The translations under genes were made by a program, and so were the position numbers. The notes beneath the pieces are model-generated. The model ran no database searches. It had not been told where the DNA came from and saw nothing but the letters and a program-made list of their open reading frames with translations. Source: Kalaharituber pfeilii (taxonomy: Eukaryota; Ascomycota; Pezizomycetes; Pezizales; Pezizaceae). Taken from it: DNA of 64,000 nucleotides. The stretch covers positions 1,922,001 through 1,986,000 of the forward strand of contig WHUZ01000004.1 of assembly GCA_015179045.1 (NCBI GenBank). Direction: 5' to 3'. Shown one piece after another: positions 41,801 to 54,547 of this stretch (positions are counted from its first letter, which is position 1; the number at the start of each line of letters is the position of its first letter).

Positions 41801-44800
41801 TTAACACACACTGCAGATCTCTTCTCATAATCATTAGATGTGAGTTCGTACACTATTTATTGACATTCCTCCAACTTTTCCTGCTCTAATTGGTATCATC
41901 CCCATATCACGTTACACCCTTCGGCAAATCCAGCACTCGACTCCTCTACCCGTGACGCATGGCGGTTATCACCGGCAAGATCTCATATGTAGCAGCATTT
42001 CCTTCTGCGTGGGGCATGTGTGCCTACGCCCGCAACCTTAGGAAGGTATATAAATGAAGGAGGGTATGATATATGTTTGGAGTACCTGGTGGCACGTCTG
42101 TCACCCAACTCTATTACTATATCATATATTTCACCATTTCGTATACTTCGAACGATCTTCTTTTCTCCACCTGGAGAAGCTGAAAATGCCTCAACTTGGT
42201 ACGACAGCGCACCACACAGGATGGACCATGCAGCACCAGAGAGCGAGAAATATATATAACATCAGTGTCCTATCTGGGAAGTTTATTTTGTTTGAGGCTC
42301 CAGCGGCGGATCTGCCCTCGATGAGCCTGAGTACTGTGGGAAGCTGCACGAGGCGTCCCTGACAGTGCATGTAAAGAGCAAGCAGGAGTGTTGCATATGC
42401 AAGTGATCGGAGTAGTGGCGTTAACAGAGGCTGCTGCCGAACTTATGCGTGCAGTTGAAACTTGAGTAGATTTATAGCTATGCATTTGCATGCTTATAAG
42501 GGAGCTCCATATGCAAGGCCAACGAAGGAATATGAAATAGGGCGGGGACTGGAATACAGATTTACCAGCGACGAATCAAGAAATCGAAGGGTACATGTAG
42601 GACAGAATCCTCGATCGCGAGTCCACCATAATCCTAAGCTCAGCGCCACTATACGCTTCTTGTCCCACTCCTTTCTCCTTCCAATTCGGCAATACGCTTG
42701 TCCACTCATTCGCTCACATCATATCCGTCAAAAGGGCAGAATATCATTCTGAACTTTATGTCCGCAATGGTTGAGTGGATACTGCTCAAGTGACCTTCAA
42801 GATCATCTTTCACCGTGCGCTGATCATGAGATAGTTGGCCATGGGCCGAGTGCCGGTGCCTTGCGGAAAGCATCACTCTTACAGGCCGGGCGACATTATA
42901 GTGTCCTATATGACAGCATAGAAGAATCGGAGCGTCACTTAACTCGAGGTAACACATCATCAAGGCCAGTTAAAACGGGAATTTGATAGACCTGCCTGTA
43001 TTACTTCGTGATCAAAACATCATAAGGTAGGCTAGTCTGTGACTCGAGCTCAAATACTAGATGCTATAAGATACCGATGACAATGTTGTTGCATCATGTA
43101 TGTGTGGCCTCCTCCAGAAAACAGTTACAAATACAGCATTGACCATATTCCCGTAAGTTTCGCTCTACTTAGAAAGTAGGTATACGTATTACGCATGCCG
43201 CACTCGCTTGAAATAGCGTGCAAGACACATACAAGGATAAATAACCATCCCAATATATCTAGCCGGCGTAACAGTGGGTCACAATCCACCCCAGCTCGCT
43301 TCCCAACCATACCTACACATGAGATACCGCCACATCGATTCTACGTATCAGAGCCCATGACCTATATCCTCATTCGTAGCCTAACCAATCATTTCTCAAA
43401 ACCGCTTTATCCCAGCCCGACGCAACGCATATATGGCGTGTGCACTGCATGCATACGCAGAAGCTCAGCCCTACAAGTTATGGTCACGGTACATATCATA
43501 TGGCAAGGAATCGCAACGGCCACGCACCCCCGCCCGGTATGGATTAGCTCCTCACCCGTATGCATGCTTAAGATGTGCGCAAGGATGAGGGCAAGGGCAA
43601 GATGTGCGTCTGTGGCATGTATGGATGGGCCGTTATTATTAACTCGGTTTTGGTTAGTTCGCGGTCTGGTTGCGCGTCTTGGTTGGATTTCATCTGCCGG
43701 AGTAGGATAAACAATCAATCTACGCACTGCGTTCATGCAAGTAATGCTGCTGTGTAGCACACCTGTATGCGGCTTTTTGGCTACACAAATGTAGCCTCAG
43801 GCAACAGCCAGCTTATGAGGGGCTCATCTTGAGTCAGGTAATCATAACGATAGTAGTACCAGTGCTCGCGTGCACAAGCTGAGTATTTGCACATTAAGCC
43901 TATACATCACATATACAACACAACTTGCAACAAGAGACAACACAGCATTGACATATCGATAATAAGGTCAGTGGCTTGAATAACGGTATCATCATTCGGT
44001 TAGTCTGGTTGTATAATCACTGTGGTGTTCGGGTCGGAGAGCGGACCTTGCTACTGAACAGTCGCTAGTGTCATGTCGATTGAGGGTAACCTACCGCGGA
44101 CTGGTGTGTCTCAAGTATTGCGTAATATGTATACACCCCATTTCGATCATATTGTTTCTCAACTCCATGAATTGTATACTTTCACAAGCCATCAATCACA
44201 GTGCCAGTGCAGCAACTGATGATATATGCACATTCTGACTAAATTATCTTTGCGCAGAGTCAATAACTGTGCTGCCACAAAGTATCTATTGTAGTTCCTA
44301 TTTATTATCATTACTCTACTGTAGTTCACTTGAGCGCATACACCACTTGCTCCCCGTACGATATGTAAACCTTTGTATTGAGCACGTATCAATCCAGATG
44401 CGGCCCTGTTGTATCGTGCTGGCGAAATGGAATATGTGAATGGGGATCGAATGATCGAAGAAATTGGGTTCCAACGGTACCAACCAACATCTCACAACGA
44501 TAATCCGTTTGGCCACAACAGCATGTAGATTCCTCATCCAGGCGCCTATGTGCCTTGATTCTCCGAGGCTGTGCTCCTACTTAGCTACAATACCATGTCG
44601 CACGCATTACACACGCAATCACTTACATCACATCCACTAAATCCTACATAATCCGCCCCAAAATATGATATACACAAGCTACACGCACATGCAACCGTTA
44701 CACACCGTTCGTTCCTCCGGGCCTCCTACTTCCACCTATGCCCATGACTACAGAGATACCTATTCCCACCCTCATAGGTCACCGCCGCATCTAGCAATTT

Positions 44801-46403
44801 ACCTCCACACCTTTAAACTCAGTAACAGCCTGGATTCTCCGCCGTATGCCTTCCGCCCCAGGGCTATAGCGTGTTCCAGCGGCTGAGCCTGAATATGATT
44901 ACCATTATCGGTCCCCATCGTCGATTCAAAAAGATAAATGAAAACGAAAAATGAAAAACGCCTTTGCAGGCACAACGGCCGCAGGTGCATAAAATAGGTA
45001 ATTTATATACTTACATATATATAGAAATAATATGGAGGAGAATGCTAGCGTCACGGTATGAAACGAGTGTAGCATACTATGTTCTCGTACCCGGATTGCT
45101 TGGTCGCTAAAATAAGGGCAACATGCGGTGCCGAGACTAGACCGTTGTTATAGGTTCCTCGATACGTCCTTTGCGCTGTATTCAGCCAGCAGCCAGCAGC
45201 CAGCAGGGACGTTGTCGATGGGAGAAAACAATCTGTCTTCCCCCGGTCATATACAGCATTGTAAATCGATTCGGGCCTCGCACTCCCGCAACTGCCTAGA
45301 CAGATCTCTCGGTAGGCACGTGGCGCTGTATCTTCCTTCCCCTGCCCTTTCTCGAGCCCTATGCCATGTAGTGCTAACGTATAGTAGATTTACGAAGCGG
45401 AGCAGAGGGGATCAGTATCTGTCCCTATCTCATTGAATCACACCTTACAATATATTTGGCGCAACAACTGTATTCATATAACAAAGATCTCGCTAACAGG
45501 CATATGTACTCGTGCCCTCATACAATGCCTTATACTCGAGTACAACAGCAGTTATATTAGGTCGCTGAAGAAAAGAAATCCGTACCACGAACTTGAACCT
45601 TGTTTTAGCCAGCAATTACATATACAGACACAGTCCACTCTCGTGTCTCTGGTTGCATAACCAGCCCACATTTCCTATTTCCTATTTCCGACGAGCGCGA
45701 ATACAGATTCGACCGAAATTACACAGACTACATGTAGACAGAAAACAACAGCCTCTTCTTCCCCTTCTTCCCCAGCTCTGATATCAAATCCAAACCTTCC
45801 CCCGCAAACATGAATAACCTAAAACAAACCAGAGAAAAAGCGAAAAGCTACAGCTTGCTGACAAACGAGAGAAAAGAAACGAAGTAAAATAAGAAGTAGC
45901 AAGTATGTTCAAGTAAAACGGGACTCAAGTATGTAGTTGTAACACATACAGCACACCCAGCCTTGTTACTGAATTTGTTGGGAATGAAATGAAAATGGCA
46001 GGGCAAAGCAAGCAAAAGCAAACATAAGAAACCCCACAAATAAGAGACAGCTGACATTGGAAATGGCCTGCCGTGCATCTATGAGCATCCTCATTCAGGC
46101 CAAGAGAAGGTAGGTGAAAGGGAATTGAACAAAAACAAGGACACTGTACAAATTACGCAAACAAGAGCAAGTTAGGAGAAAAATGAGGACCCAGAAGTAA
46201 AGAAAATAAATAGAAAAAGCAGATATCCAAACCTTTTTTTTTTGTAGACATTTCGCCCTTTCTGGCGCTGGACTTTTGGTTAATTGAAATTTGCCAATGA
46301 ATAGAAATCGAAATATGAGAATGCAACAGCAATAAAATGGTCTGAAGTGAAATGCAGAGCAAAGAAGGTAAATAATGAAACAAGCGGAAGAGTCTTCGAG
46401 TAC
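38855..46403. other. Gene-free 7.5-kb interval
   Basis: Many short frames occur on both strands, but none has motifs, splice-consistent extension or family resemblance. Poly(T) tracts at 39549-39564 and 40074-40092 lack the mini-SINE core. A C run at 40498-40508 and a three-copy agccagc repeat at 45183-45208 are simple repeats. It may hold lncRNAs or species-specific genes that I cannot see. Confidence 0.4.
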
Positions 46404-46548
46404 CTATCTTGCCGACTTTGAAACACTTCTCACGGCCGACCAATTGATGTAATCCCGCTTTATAGTACCGAACGACACTGCCCTCGGTAAACCAACCCTT
46501 CAAATCTCCAATTTCATGGAGCGCACCAGGTCCTTTAAACCGTACGTT
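46404..46548 (-). other. Candidate exon of unknown gene
   Basis: Between a strong acceptor (polypyrimidine then ttattctgcag) and a gtactc donor, one frame is open and protein-like: NVRFKGPGALHEIGDLKGWF, then TEGSVVRYYKAGLHQLVG. An upstream frame ending near 46706 (FFTPKDKSEAWEVFMP) could be joined to it. I do not recognise the product. It might also be a spliced 3' UTR of the transcription-factor gene. Confidence 0.25.
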
Positions 46549-46782
46549 CTGCAGAATAAAAGTAACTGTGGGTTGAAAGTAAAACGCAAGGAAACGGATG
46601 GAAAGGAAACATGCAATGAGGTATTAATAAGGAAATAACAAAAAGTATGCAATGTAGACAGCCAGACGTAGATAAAAACGGAGAGTGACCAATGAACGTG
46701 CACTTTGACAGGCATAAAAACTTCCCAAGCCTCTGATTTGTCCTTCGGTGTGAAGAATGCGCATTGCAAATTAAGGACGTTG

Positions 46783-46946
46783 TCAATCTTCATAATCACC
46801 CCAACTATCCCGATCCCAAACCTCACCCAGAAAGTTGCCGTATCCGTTTTCGGTATGGCTAAACCCATCTGTCATTTTAATGTGGTCTGGGTGGTGCATC
46901 TCAGACCTACCCTGCACAGAGTTGCCATATTCCGTCCAGTAGGCAT
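46783..46946 (-). CDS. Probable last exon of the Zn2Cys6 factor
   Basis: After ctgttttatcccctctag, a frame reads (D)AYWTEYGNSVQGRSEMHH and on to ...DRDSWGDYED and a stop at 46783. Aromatic/acidic C-termini of this sort are common in fungal C6 factors. It joins in phase to exon 3 if a weak donor (gtttga at 47236) is used. The protein would then be 613 residues and lose the short QLNKIY end. The donor is poor, so this is provisional. Confidence 0.4.
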
Positions 46947-47180
46947 CTAGAGGGGATAAAACAGATGTTAGCATATCTTGTTTATAAAGGATGGCATTAT
47001 AATGTTTTTCTCAATAGTCACGCAATCAATGTTTGCATGTCCAAATCACGGCAGCCGAGGTGTCCCAAACGGGAAATACCGCAAAGGGCATGTTGACGCT
47101 GTAGGCAAGGGGGAAGCAAATCAGGGTTGTAGATGTGATTTGCGCATGGGTTGGACTAACCTGAGCGCGAGTTATTAACA

Positions 47181-49024
47181 TCAGTAAATTTTATTCAATT
47201 GCCCTCGCCGTTGGGAGGAGGAATGTGTGTTCAAACCCTTATCGTTTGAAGCTCTACTAGGGACTGGGGTTGGTGGTTGTGAGCGTGAAGTCCCATAAAC
47301 TGAAGATGTTGGCGAGGACGAGTACGGCGACGCAGGAATTGAGGGGCTAGTTGATGCGGAGGAAGGTGCTTTGGGGAATTCAGAGGCATCTCTACAAGTA
47401 GTCTTGTCAACTTCCATTAGCGGACCAGAGGTAGCTGTAGTTGGAGAATTAAGTACAGTAGATAGATTGGACGGCAGAAATGAGGTATTGGAAGCCGATA
47501 GTGAGAGCGGCTGATGACTGTGGGTTCCATAGCCTTGGCCTAAGTTGGACAAAGAGTAACCAGTGATGAAGCTGCTAGCACTTCGTGCGTTCGAAATCGT
47601 CGGTTGTGAAGGTAAGCTTGGTGCAGGCTGCAAAAGAGGAGGACTCGCTCGTGAAGCTATATCATGAGAATAGTTTGCTGAGCTACTCCCACTCACCGTG
47701 CGAGACTTGAGAGGAGAAAAAGTATACGCTGGAGTTGTCGTAGTTAAACTCGGTTCCGATGTACAAGAGTATTGTTTGTATTGACCAGAGAGTGATAATG
47801 AGGAGTCATATATTGTCGAGGATGTACCCGCTCTTGTGCCATAGGCACTCATGTCAAGTGATTGGGATCGCGGAAAAGCCTGGAGAGTTGGTAAGGTGAT
47901 CTTCTCAGGCTGTTTGGACAAGTAGCTGCTGCTTGAAACAGATACAGGCCCGGAAGTAGGCGGAAGGTGATCGGAAAGATTATTGAGGGCAGGGAACATG
48001 TTTTGCGGAGTGTGGGGACTGTAAATGTCAAGTGTTGCTGGTGACATGCGCGAGTTTGACAAAAATTGTTGTCCATTTGTTGATTCTGCTTCAAGATACA
48101 CGCTCGACCGATGCGGAACTGTGGATAGCGGGGTCCATTGGCGAAGTAGATCTTGCTGTAATACACCACTTGCTATTTCAGGAAGCATGTAGTGAGGGAA
48201 GTGTCCTTCAAATGCGCTGTTACTTTCACCCCCATGGCTAATTTCACCTCCCATATTGCTTGTCGGTGTAAGTAAGAGGCCATTTCGAGATTCCGAGTTG
48301 GAGGCATTATGAGCATTGTCACCATGATATAGCGGCTTCAAAGGCATCATTTCACCAACTCCATTGTGGAAGGTAGGATTGAGGGATGCAGTTGAATAAC
48401 TAGGTCTAATTGGGTGGACGGGAAGATGATGGGATGTAGAGATCCCTTCATAAATATTCAAAGAAAGCGACGAGGCAGAAGCTGATGCTGATGCGGTCGC
48501 GTATGGGTGAAGGTCAAGACTTGATGATCCTGCCTGCTCACACCGATTCTGCATAAGCATTACCCAAAACTACTAAACAGGACTATTTGACTACTGCACC
48601 CTCAAGAACTTGCACAATCCCGGCTCGATATTAGCATTCCTGCAATTCAAACACCCGTTGCCCTCAACGTCTCCTGAGCATTTAATTTTTCGTTTGCGGC
48701 ATCGGCCACACTGAATGGGGCGTGTCAGCGATACCCCAAAAGTATACGAACATGAAAATGAAAACGTACCGCTACTGGTATTCTCTTTCGTTGTGTCCCT
48801 GCTGCAGAATTCCCCGGCGTAGAATTCCCTCGACCGCCATTAGGATTACTATTGGAACCGCCGTCATTATTCGCGGAGATGCCTGCTGACGAATGAGTGC
48901 TTTGCGATATACCCCTTGGATCCGGTCTTGAGACGGCATAGTAACGGCCGTGGGAGCGGCCGGACTTTGGCGCGTAATTGTCTTCTTGTTCGGGGTTATA
49001 GATATCTTGTATTTGTCGGACCAT
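47181..49024 (-). CDS. Zn2Cys6 (C6) fungal transcription factor
   Basis: Exons 48770-49024, 48600-48710 and 47181-48548 (introns of 59 and 51 bp) give 577 residues if the reading frame runs to the stop at 47181. Splicing the first intron creates RKRIPVA-CGRCRKRKIKC, followed by CLNC and a last Cys. The six zinc ligands lie at residues 86, 89, 96, 105, 108 and 118 (C-x2-C-x6-C-x8-C-x2-C-x9-C), with the basic RKRK patch for DNA contact. Before it is a charged/polar leader. After it comes a ~450-residue Ser/Pro/Thr-rich disordered region, with no fungal_trans middle domain. It is a nuclear DNA-binding regulator; targets cannot be deduced. A longer C-terminus through the exon at 46783-46946 is possible. 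Confidence 0.8.
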
Positions 49025-51565
49025 CTGGAATGCAATTGAGAATTTTGCTGGCTGTTTTATGGATGATAAGATGAAGGTAGGTAATATGCTAGAAGCAAAT
49101 TTGCATGCACTGCCTTCACAAAAGTGAGCTCGCCGAATAGTCCAAGAGAAATGCCAAATGGGGAATAAGATGGATTAAAGCGACGGAGGAGGAGGAAATA
49201 AAGGCAATGACAATGAAAATTCTTGCGGTGGGACGAGCGGATATGCCGAAGTTTATAAAGGTGAGCTATCACAGGTGCGAGTTGGTAATTGCAAGATGTG
49301 TAAAGTATGAATGGTTTGGAGTAGTGACGGCCCATAGTCAACTCGCAACCTTGTACAGGGACTCCGGCTGGTGTGGTGGGTGGGTGACTTCACTAGCTAT
49401 GGCGCATTCTGTTTGCGGGGGTTCCATTCCTCTTTCATTCCCTCAGCCGAGTCTGAAGGAAGCACACAAGTAAGTACTGAAGGTTCTCTGCTGAACCTCC
49501 ACAACTCCTTCCCCAATCCCCTCTCCCCTCCCCGCTTTCCACCAAATCCAAGCCACTTATCTAGCTGCTCTTTGTTCCCCAAAGACGATCTATGAAGTCT
49601 TCTATGCATCTTGCCTCGAGAGGGCGACACAGAGCTTGCAAAGGAGATGTAATAGGTCAGGCAACGAGATTAACGATAGAATACTGAATCACATAATATG
49701 AAAAGGACTACACAATAAGGGGGAGGTAACACCAGACGTAGAGATTGTGCCAACATGCATTTTATTCTTTCTATATTCAAGTCACTGACCCTGTTTCCCC
49801 TTGGCCCGGCCTTGAAACAGTATCAGTGTGACTGTATTCAGCAGGCGGGTTACGTGTGCGAGCAACCTCTAGGTAATAGGGAAAAAGGTTGAAATGATAT
49901 TTTTCATAGAATCAGGAAAGAGAACAGCAATTCTTCGGTTGCATATATTAAGATTTGCAGCCCTGGTCCCCCATGGTATTCTGGTTTGCGATGATCCAAA
50001 AAGATAGGTCAGCGAGACATTGGCAATCGTGCTTTCGGAGAATATTTTTCAGCCACCCCAACCATCTCACTGGCTCTATCTGGCCTTGACGCAAGATGCA
50101 AACAGCCCAGGTTCACTGTGGCAATGACCAGAGATTTGAGCGCCTACAATGGTGTGCAAGGTAATTGGAATCCGTGGCCGTGTAGGATTGTCTTGCAGCC
50201 TTGGACCGGCAGTCACGCAACGAGTAAAGTGAGGTGGTGTGTCTCCAGTATATCGTGTGCACTAGAATACCTCAGATAGGTCATTTGATACGTAAACACG
50301 TACATTTCACTGTCGTGTAACAGAAGTGCCTGTATTTGTGAGAAGCTGTATCTAAGTTGGCTGGACGATGAAAACCCACCAAAGTAAAAAAAAGCAAGGC
50401 AAATAAAAGTGATTTTGAAATGGTAGGGAAAGCGGAGACATGCATATTCCTGTGAGTGGCGCTCTATTAACTGGCATAGATGGCAATGCCTAGCAGCCTG
50501 CTTGATACCAAGAAACTGATAGTCCTGCTAATACAGCATCATCACGGGGGTTGACTTTGGGCCACTGACCATAGATATCAATTTCAATCCTAGTACTGAA
50601 CAAAGAAAGCTGATCCGAAGACCTGCTGTTTTTCAAAAATTAGTTCAACTAATTGACTTGAGACTTTTCGAAAAAGATGTCTGTCGCAGTATGTAGATGA
50701 TGGAGTCTCCCTAACCTTCTAGACTACCTAAATTCAACACGAAGTGAGTGACTGTGTGTGCGTTTGTGTGCTTGCGCGGCAGTAAATGGTAATTCAAGCT
50801 ACTGACCTGTGCAGCGCTAGCAGTCGCAAAACTCTACCACATTCAACCCAAAGGCACCAAGTATAGCGTTCTGGGTATAACTCGTCATACGAAAAAAATC
50901 ATGCATATTTTAAAACAATATTTCTCATGAACGACCATATGTGCGCCTATGTTGCAATTGAGTGTTCTCATGGCCCTGATCTCGTCGAGGCCATGCTGCA
51001 GCTTGTGTCCGATATTGCCGCCCACACATCCTAGTTCCACCTTCAACACATCCGGCCCAGTTATAACCATTCTTCAACCTAATTCGAGAAATAGAAAGTT
51101 GTAGATGCCCGAACCCACCGCCTTCCCTCGCTTTCATACGGGCATTTAAGCTCAACCCATAGCATTGAGTGTCACAAGCCGGGGAATCCAGGCTTCACTA
51201 AAATGGACCTGTTGTTCAACAAGGTTCATGACAGATTCGCGTGTCTAGACGGACAGATCTCTGATTGCGGATAGTCGTTTTCCGTTCCCTTGAATGCAAG
51301 GCACCAAACCATAGTGTCCTATTTTATTTTATTTTATTTTATTTTTTTTTCTTTTCTGCGGTCGCTTTCCCAATCAGACTATTTGCGCTCACCAGGGCAG
51401 GCTGGAAAATAAAGTAAAACAAACTGCTAGTGAGCCCCCGTCAACAAGGCCTTTGGAGCGGATTCCATCGAAATCAATGCAGCAAATTCATACGATTTCT
51501 GGCCTCCTCCCACCTTGCCCCTCTCTCTTTATCTTTCTCTTTCTCTTTCTCTTTCTCTTCTTCCA

Positions 51566-51596
<31 letters not shown>

Positions 51597-54453
51597 GGAA
51601 AGTTTTAGCTCAGAAGGCTCTGCATAATGCATAACCCAAAAGGCTAAAAAGAAATAGTCCTTTTCGGGACATTGATATCTTCATAATACTGCTTGACTTG
51701 TAATCCTAGATCCCAGAGGGATTAGATCACATATGTCAGTTTAATTCAACCAGTATGTTGTGTCCCTCAAATTTTGTGCCAGGACAGGATGTGTGCAGAT
51801 CGTGGGTATACCAAGCTGTTATACGCTGGTTAGCAGTTGGAAGTACAGGGAAAACTGGGTGTCTTCTGGAGTCGTTCCAGAGATCTTTCACACTCTACTT
51901 AGGACTGCATCGCGAAGCGGATCTTGATTGTATCGTGCAAGTGCGTCTGTTTCGGTCCTTGCGAAGTTAGAGGCCTGCTGTGGCTGGGAGAGACAACGCA
52001 CCCCATTCAGCAATGACAGCCCACCCTAGAGGGGAGTGGGTGGAGGAGCATTGAGTGGTGGGAGAGCATGCGGAGGGAGGAGTGGGAGTTCCACTCACAT
52101 GGCTGGTGCCTCGTCAATACAGACATGACAAGTAGCCAGACCCGCTCTCTGCAGGAGTTCTCGCGGGCACTGGGGCTCATAGTGCTCTGCTTGTTTCTCT
52201 TGCGATTCGAGGACGTTGGGTGCTGGAGTCAAGAGGCGGCGTGGCCGTCGGGCCACAGGGATCTGGCGGGAGGCAGGGGCGGTGTGGGCGGCTAGCCGGG
52301 AGGGGCATGGCCTGGATGCTGATCGCCCTCCGCACGCTTCGTCTCCAGCCTGCTGCGCCAGCGGCCACGCCTAGCTGCCGTACAGCTCGCCCACTCACAC
52401 CCATGGCCCACCGCCCGAGACGCTGCAGCAACGAGCGGCCTGCAGCGCGACCCGACTCGCCCGCCCGCGCAGGCTTGCACCCCCCCCCCCCCCCCGCCCC
52501 GAGTCATTTCAGAAGGTCAGCAGCATGTGTGGCAGGCCCGACGATTCGCGCGGCTCCACCTCACCGCTGCGGCTCTTTCCCGGCAGTGCGCTCCGCCAAC
52601 GGAGGGTCTCGCTGAGCCCGCCCGGGCGGTGCTGCGGACAACATCATGTACTAGTACGTACGTGCCAAGTCGCCCAGCCGTCAGTGGCAGCTGCTGTCCG
52701 GTACCCTGAGTTCTGGTGTTGGCCGCTATCATCCAGCAATTGATTGTTTCATACCAACTCCGAGTATGTCCATACGCGAAGAGAGGAAAAAAAGCTACAG
52801 GCGTGGAAATGTGACAAAACTTTTGGTTGTCTCAGTGGGTGCAACGCGCATGGACACGAGACTACAACGCGCAAGACAAGTTGGGGGGCTCACGCTGAGG
52901 CTACCATGTGCCATGACATAATGCGATTGTGACCGGAGCTGGCTTGAAAACGATTGGTCAATTAAGGCAGATTGTCATTTCAGTGCAGCTAGCAAGCAAA
53001 CAAACGGCACAACTTTAAGAACGGCCGCACTAGGCAAGAAACAGTTAGGGACATGGCTAGGCTGATGCAGGCTGAGGAATGAAGAACTCCGATCCGAAGT
53101 TGAAGGAATATGGCTGACGGTGATCAAAAGACATGTAGCTCGCTGATGCAAACTGCATACTTTTCCGAATGTCACACAATGTCCAGGTACACAACGCAAC
53201 AGGCAAGAGGATAGTATAGTGCAGCCCTCCAAATCTCCATCTGCATCATTCAGAGGGAGACTGTATGCTTCATTGACTTATCAGCAACACCAAGCTGAGT
53301 CGAGACTCAGTTAATCATGCGGATTCTGTAGATTCTGCAGCCCTAGAATAGATACCACTACTCCAAATGAGAGTATACCATAGGTACATGTGTTTGCACC
53401 GCCGGCCGCAAGCCTGAGCCGCCCATAGAAACCTAGAGCTACCCTTGTTGTTATACCAAAAAGGCCTAGGTGTCAGACAGAGCACGTGCAAGTAGTGCTA
53501 TCGACATTGCTTAGGAAAATAGTTTGTCATTTGAGCGCAGAGCTCACTACGCACAAACGAGTATCTGCATGCAACTGTTTAGGCATGTGGTCGTAATTCA
53601 CTAAGCTAGAATTGGTTCTCTGGAGCACAGACATGCAAGGTTAACATACCTTCCTATTGATTGTCGATGTCAGTTATTTCATCCACTATGGTCAGCACAG
53701 GGCAAACGCATTGGTATATCTGCTAAAAAATGACATTTTCATTATTAATTTTCAATTCCATTGCAGGCTAATTTTACCGCATACCCAACGATGCGGTTAG
53801 AAACTGTGAAACAAATTTACGAATCTGCAGGTCATGATAACCTAGATTTTGCAATTGATCTTGCAGAACTACTCCACTGGACATTATAGGGCACAACTAT
53901 GTCCACGCGAGCCTAGGCATCCTCTGCACCCAACGCTAGCATTACAATTGGAGTTCTATACACTGTGTAAGGCTACGGTGGTATTTCTAATTATGAATGG
54001 ATCGGTGAATACACAACTTGAGTTAGTCGCCAGTAGTCAATCCACCTGTAAAGCCTAGGATATATCTCCTGCACTTGGTAAAGTACTCTTTGAATTCGTG
54101 CGCGTCGTATTCGCATGGAGACTGAAGTATACGCATAGTAGAGCGAATTCGAAGCAAGCAAATATATGTTATAATAATTTTTTTTAAAAAAAAAAAAAAA
54201 TTTCTGGAGAACTATTCTCGTGCCCAGATCCTCGGAGAACTGGACTATTATCAAAATGAATTAAAATCTTGAGCAATATGCAGTTGACCATTTATCATTT
54301 AATCCAAACCGGTCCGTATTGCTATTTCATGGATTAATCAATTGCAAATAGTCTGGTTGCTAATAGCAGTCATGAACAGGTCAGCATTGTCCAGAGTTAC
54401 AGGTAAAATACAAGTTTTGTTACTCAATACAGGCAACAACAACTATAACAATA
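49025..54453. other. No supported gene; simple repeats and a GC island
   Basis: 5' flank of the C6 factor, followed by anonymous DNA. Simple repeats are (attt)n at 51318-51345, (ctttct)n at 51527-51560, a poly(T) of about 29 at 51567-51595 and a C run at 52480-52495. No conserved frame was found. Confidence 0.4.
52170..52720. other. GC-rich island without a recognisable gene
   Basis: About 550 bp of strongly GC-rich DNA sits between AT-richer flanks and is open in several frames at once, as GC-rich DNA tends to be. Frames are Arg/Ala/Pro/Gly-rich low complexity with no domain. It could be a CpG-type promoter, a horizontally acquired scrap or a structured repeat. Confidence 0.4.
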
Positions 54454-54534
54454 CGGACCTGCCTCCGGGTATAAAGGGGTTCTGCCATAGGCTGAGAGCC
54501 TCTATGCGGGGTTACGTGATCAAGAGAAAAAAAA
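54454..54534 (+). mobile_element. Mini-SINE copy 8, 13-bp target duplication
   Basis: aactataacaata is exactly duplicated at 54441-54453 and 54535-54547. The 81-bp insert starts CGGACCTGCCTCCGGG. It carries CTGCCATAGGCTGAGAGCCT with the AGGCT-GAG-AGCCT hairpin, and ends ATGCGGGGTTACGTGATC, AAGAG and an A tail. It lies 38 kb from the main cluster, so the family is dispersed. Confidence 0.75.
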
Positions 54535-54547
54535 AACTATAACAATA

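Noticed and set aside
43195..43710. 171-residue plus frame
   Set aside because: No family resemblance, and overlaps an equally long antisense frame.
45183..45208. Three-copy agccagc repeat as a possible regulatory array
   Set aside because: Too short and not next to a gene. Ordinary microsatellite.
52220..52615. 131-residue Arg/Ala/Pro-rich frame
   Set aside because: Several frames are open at once because of high GC. No domain, and composition-driven.
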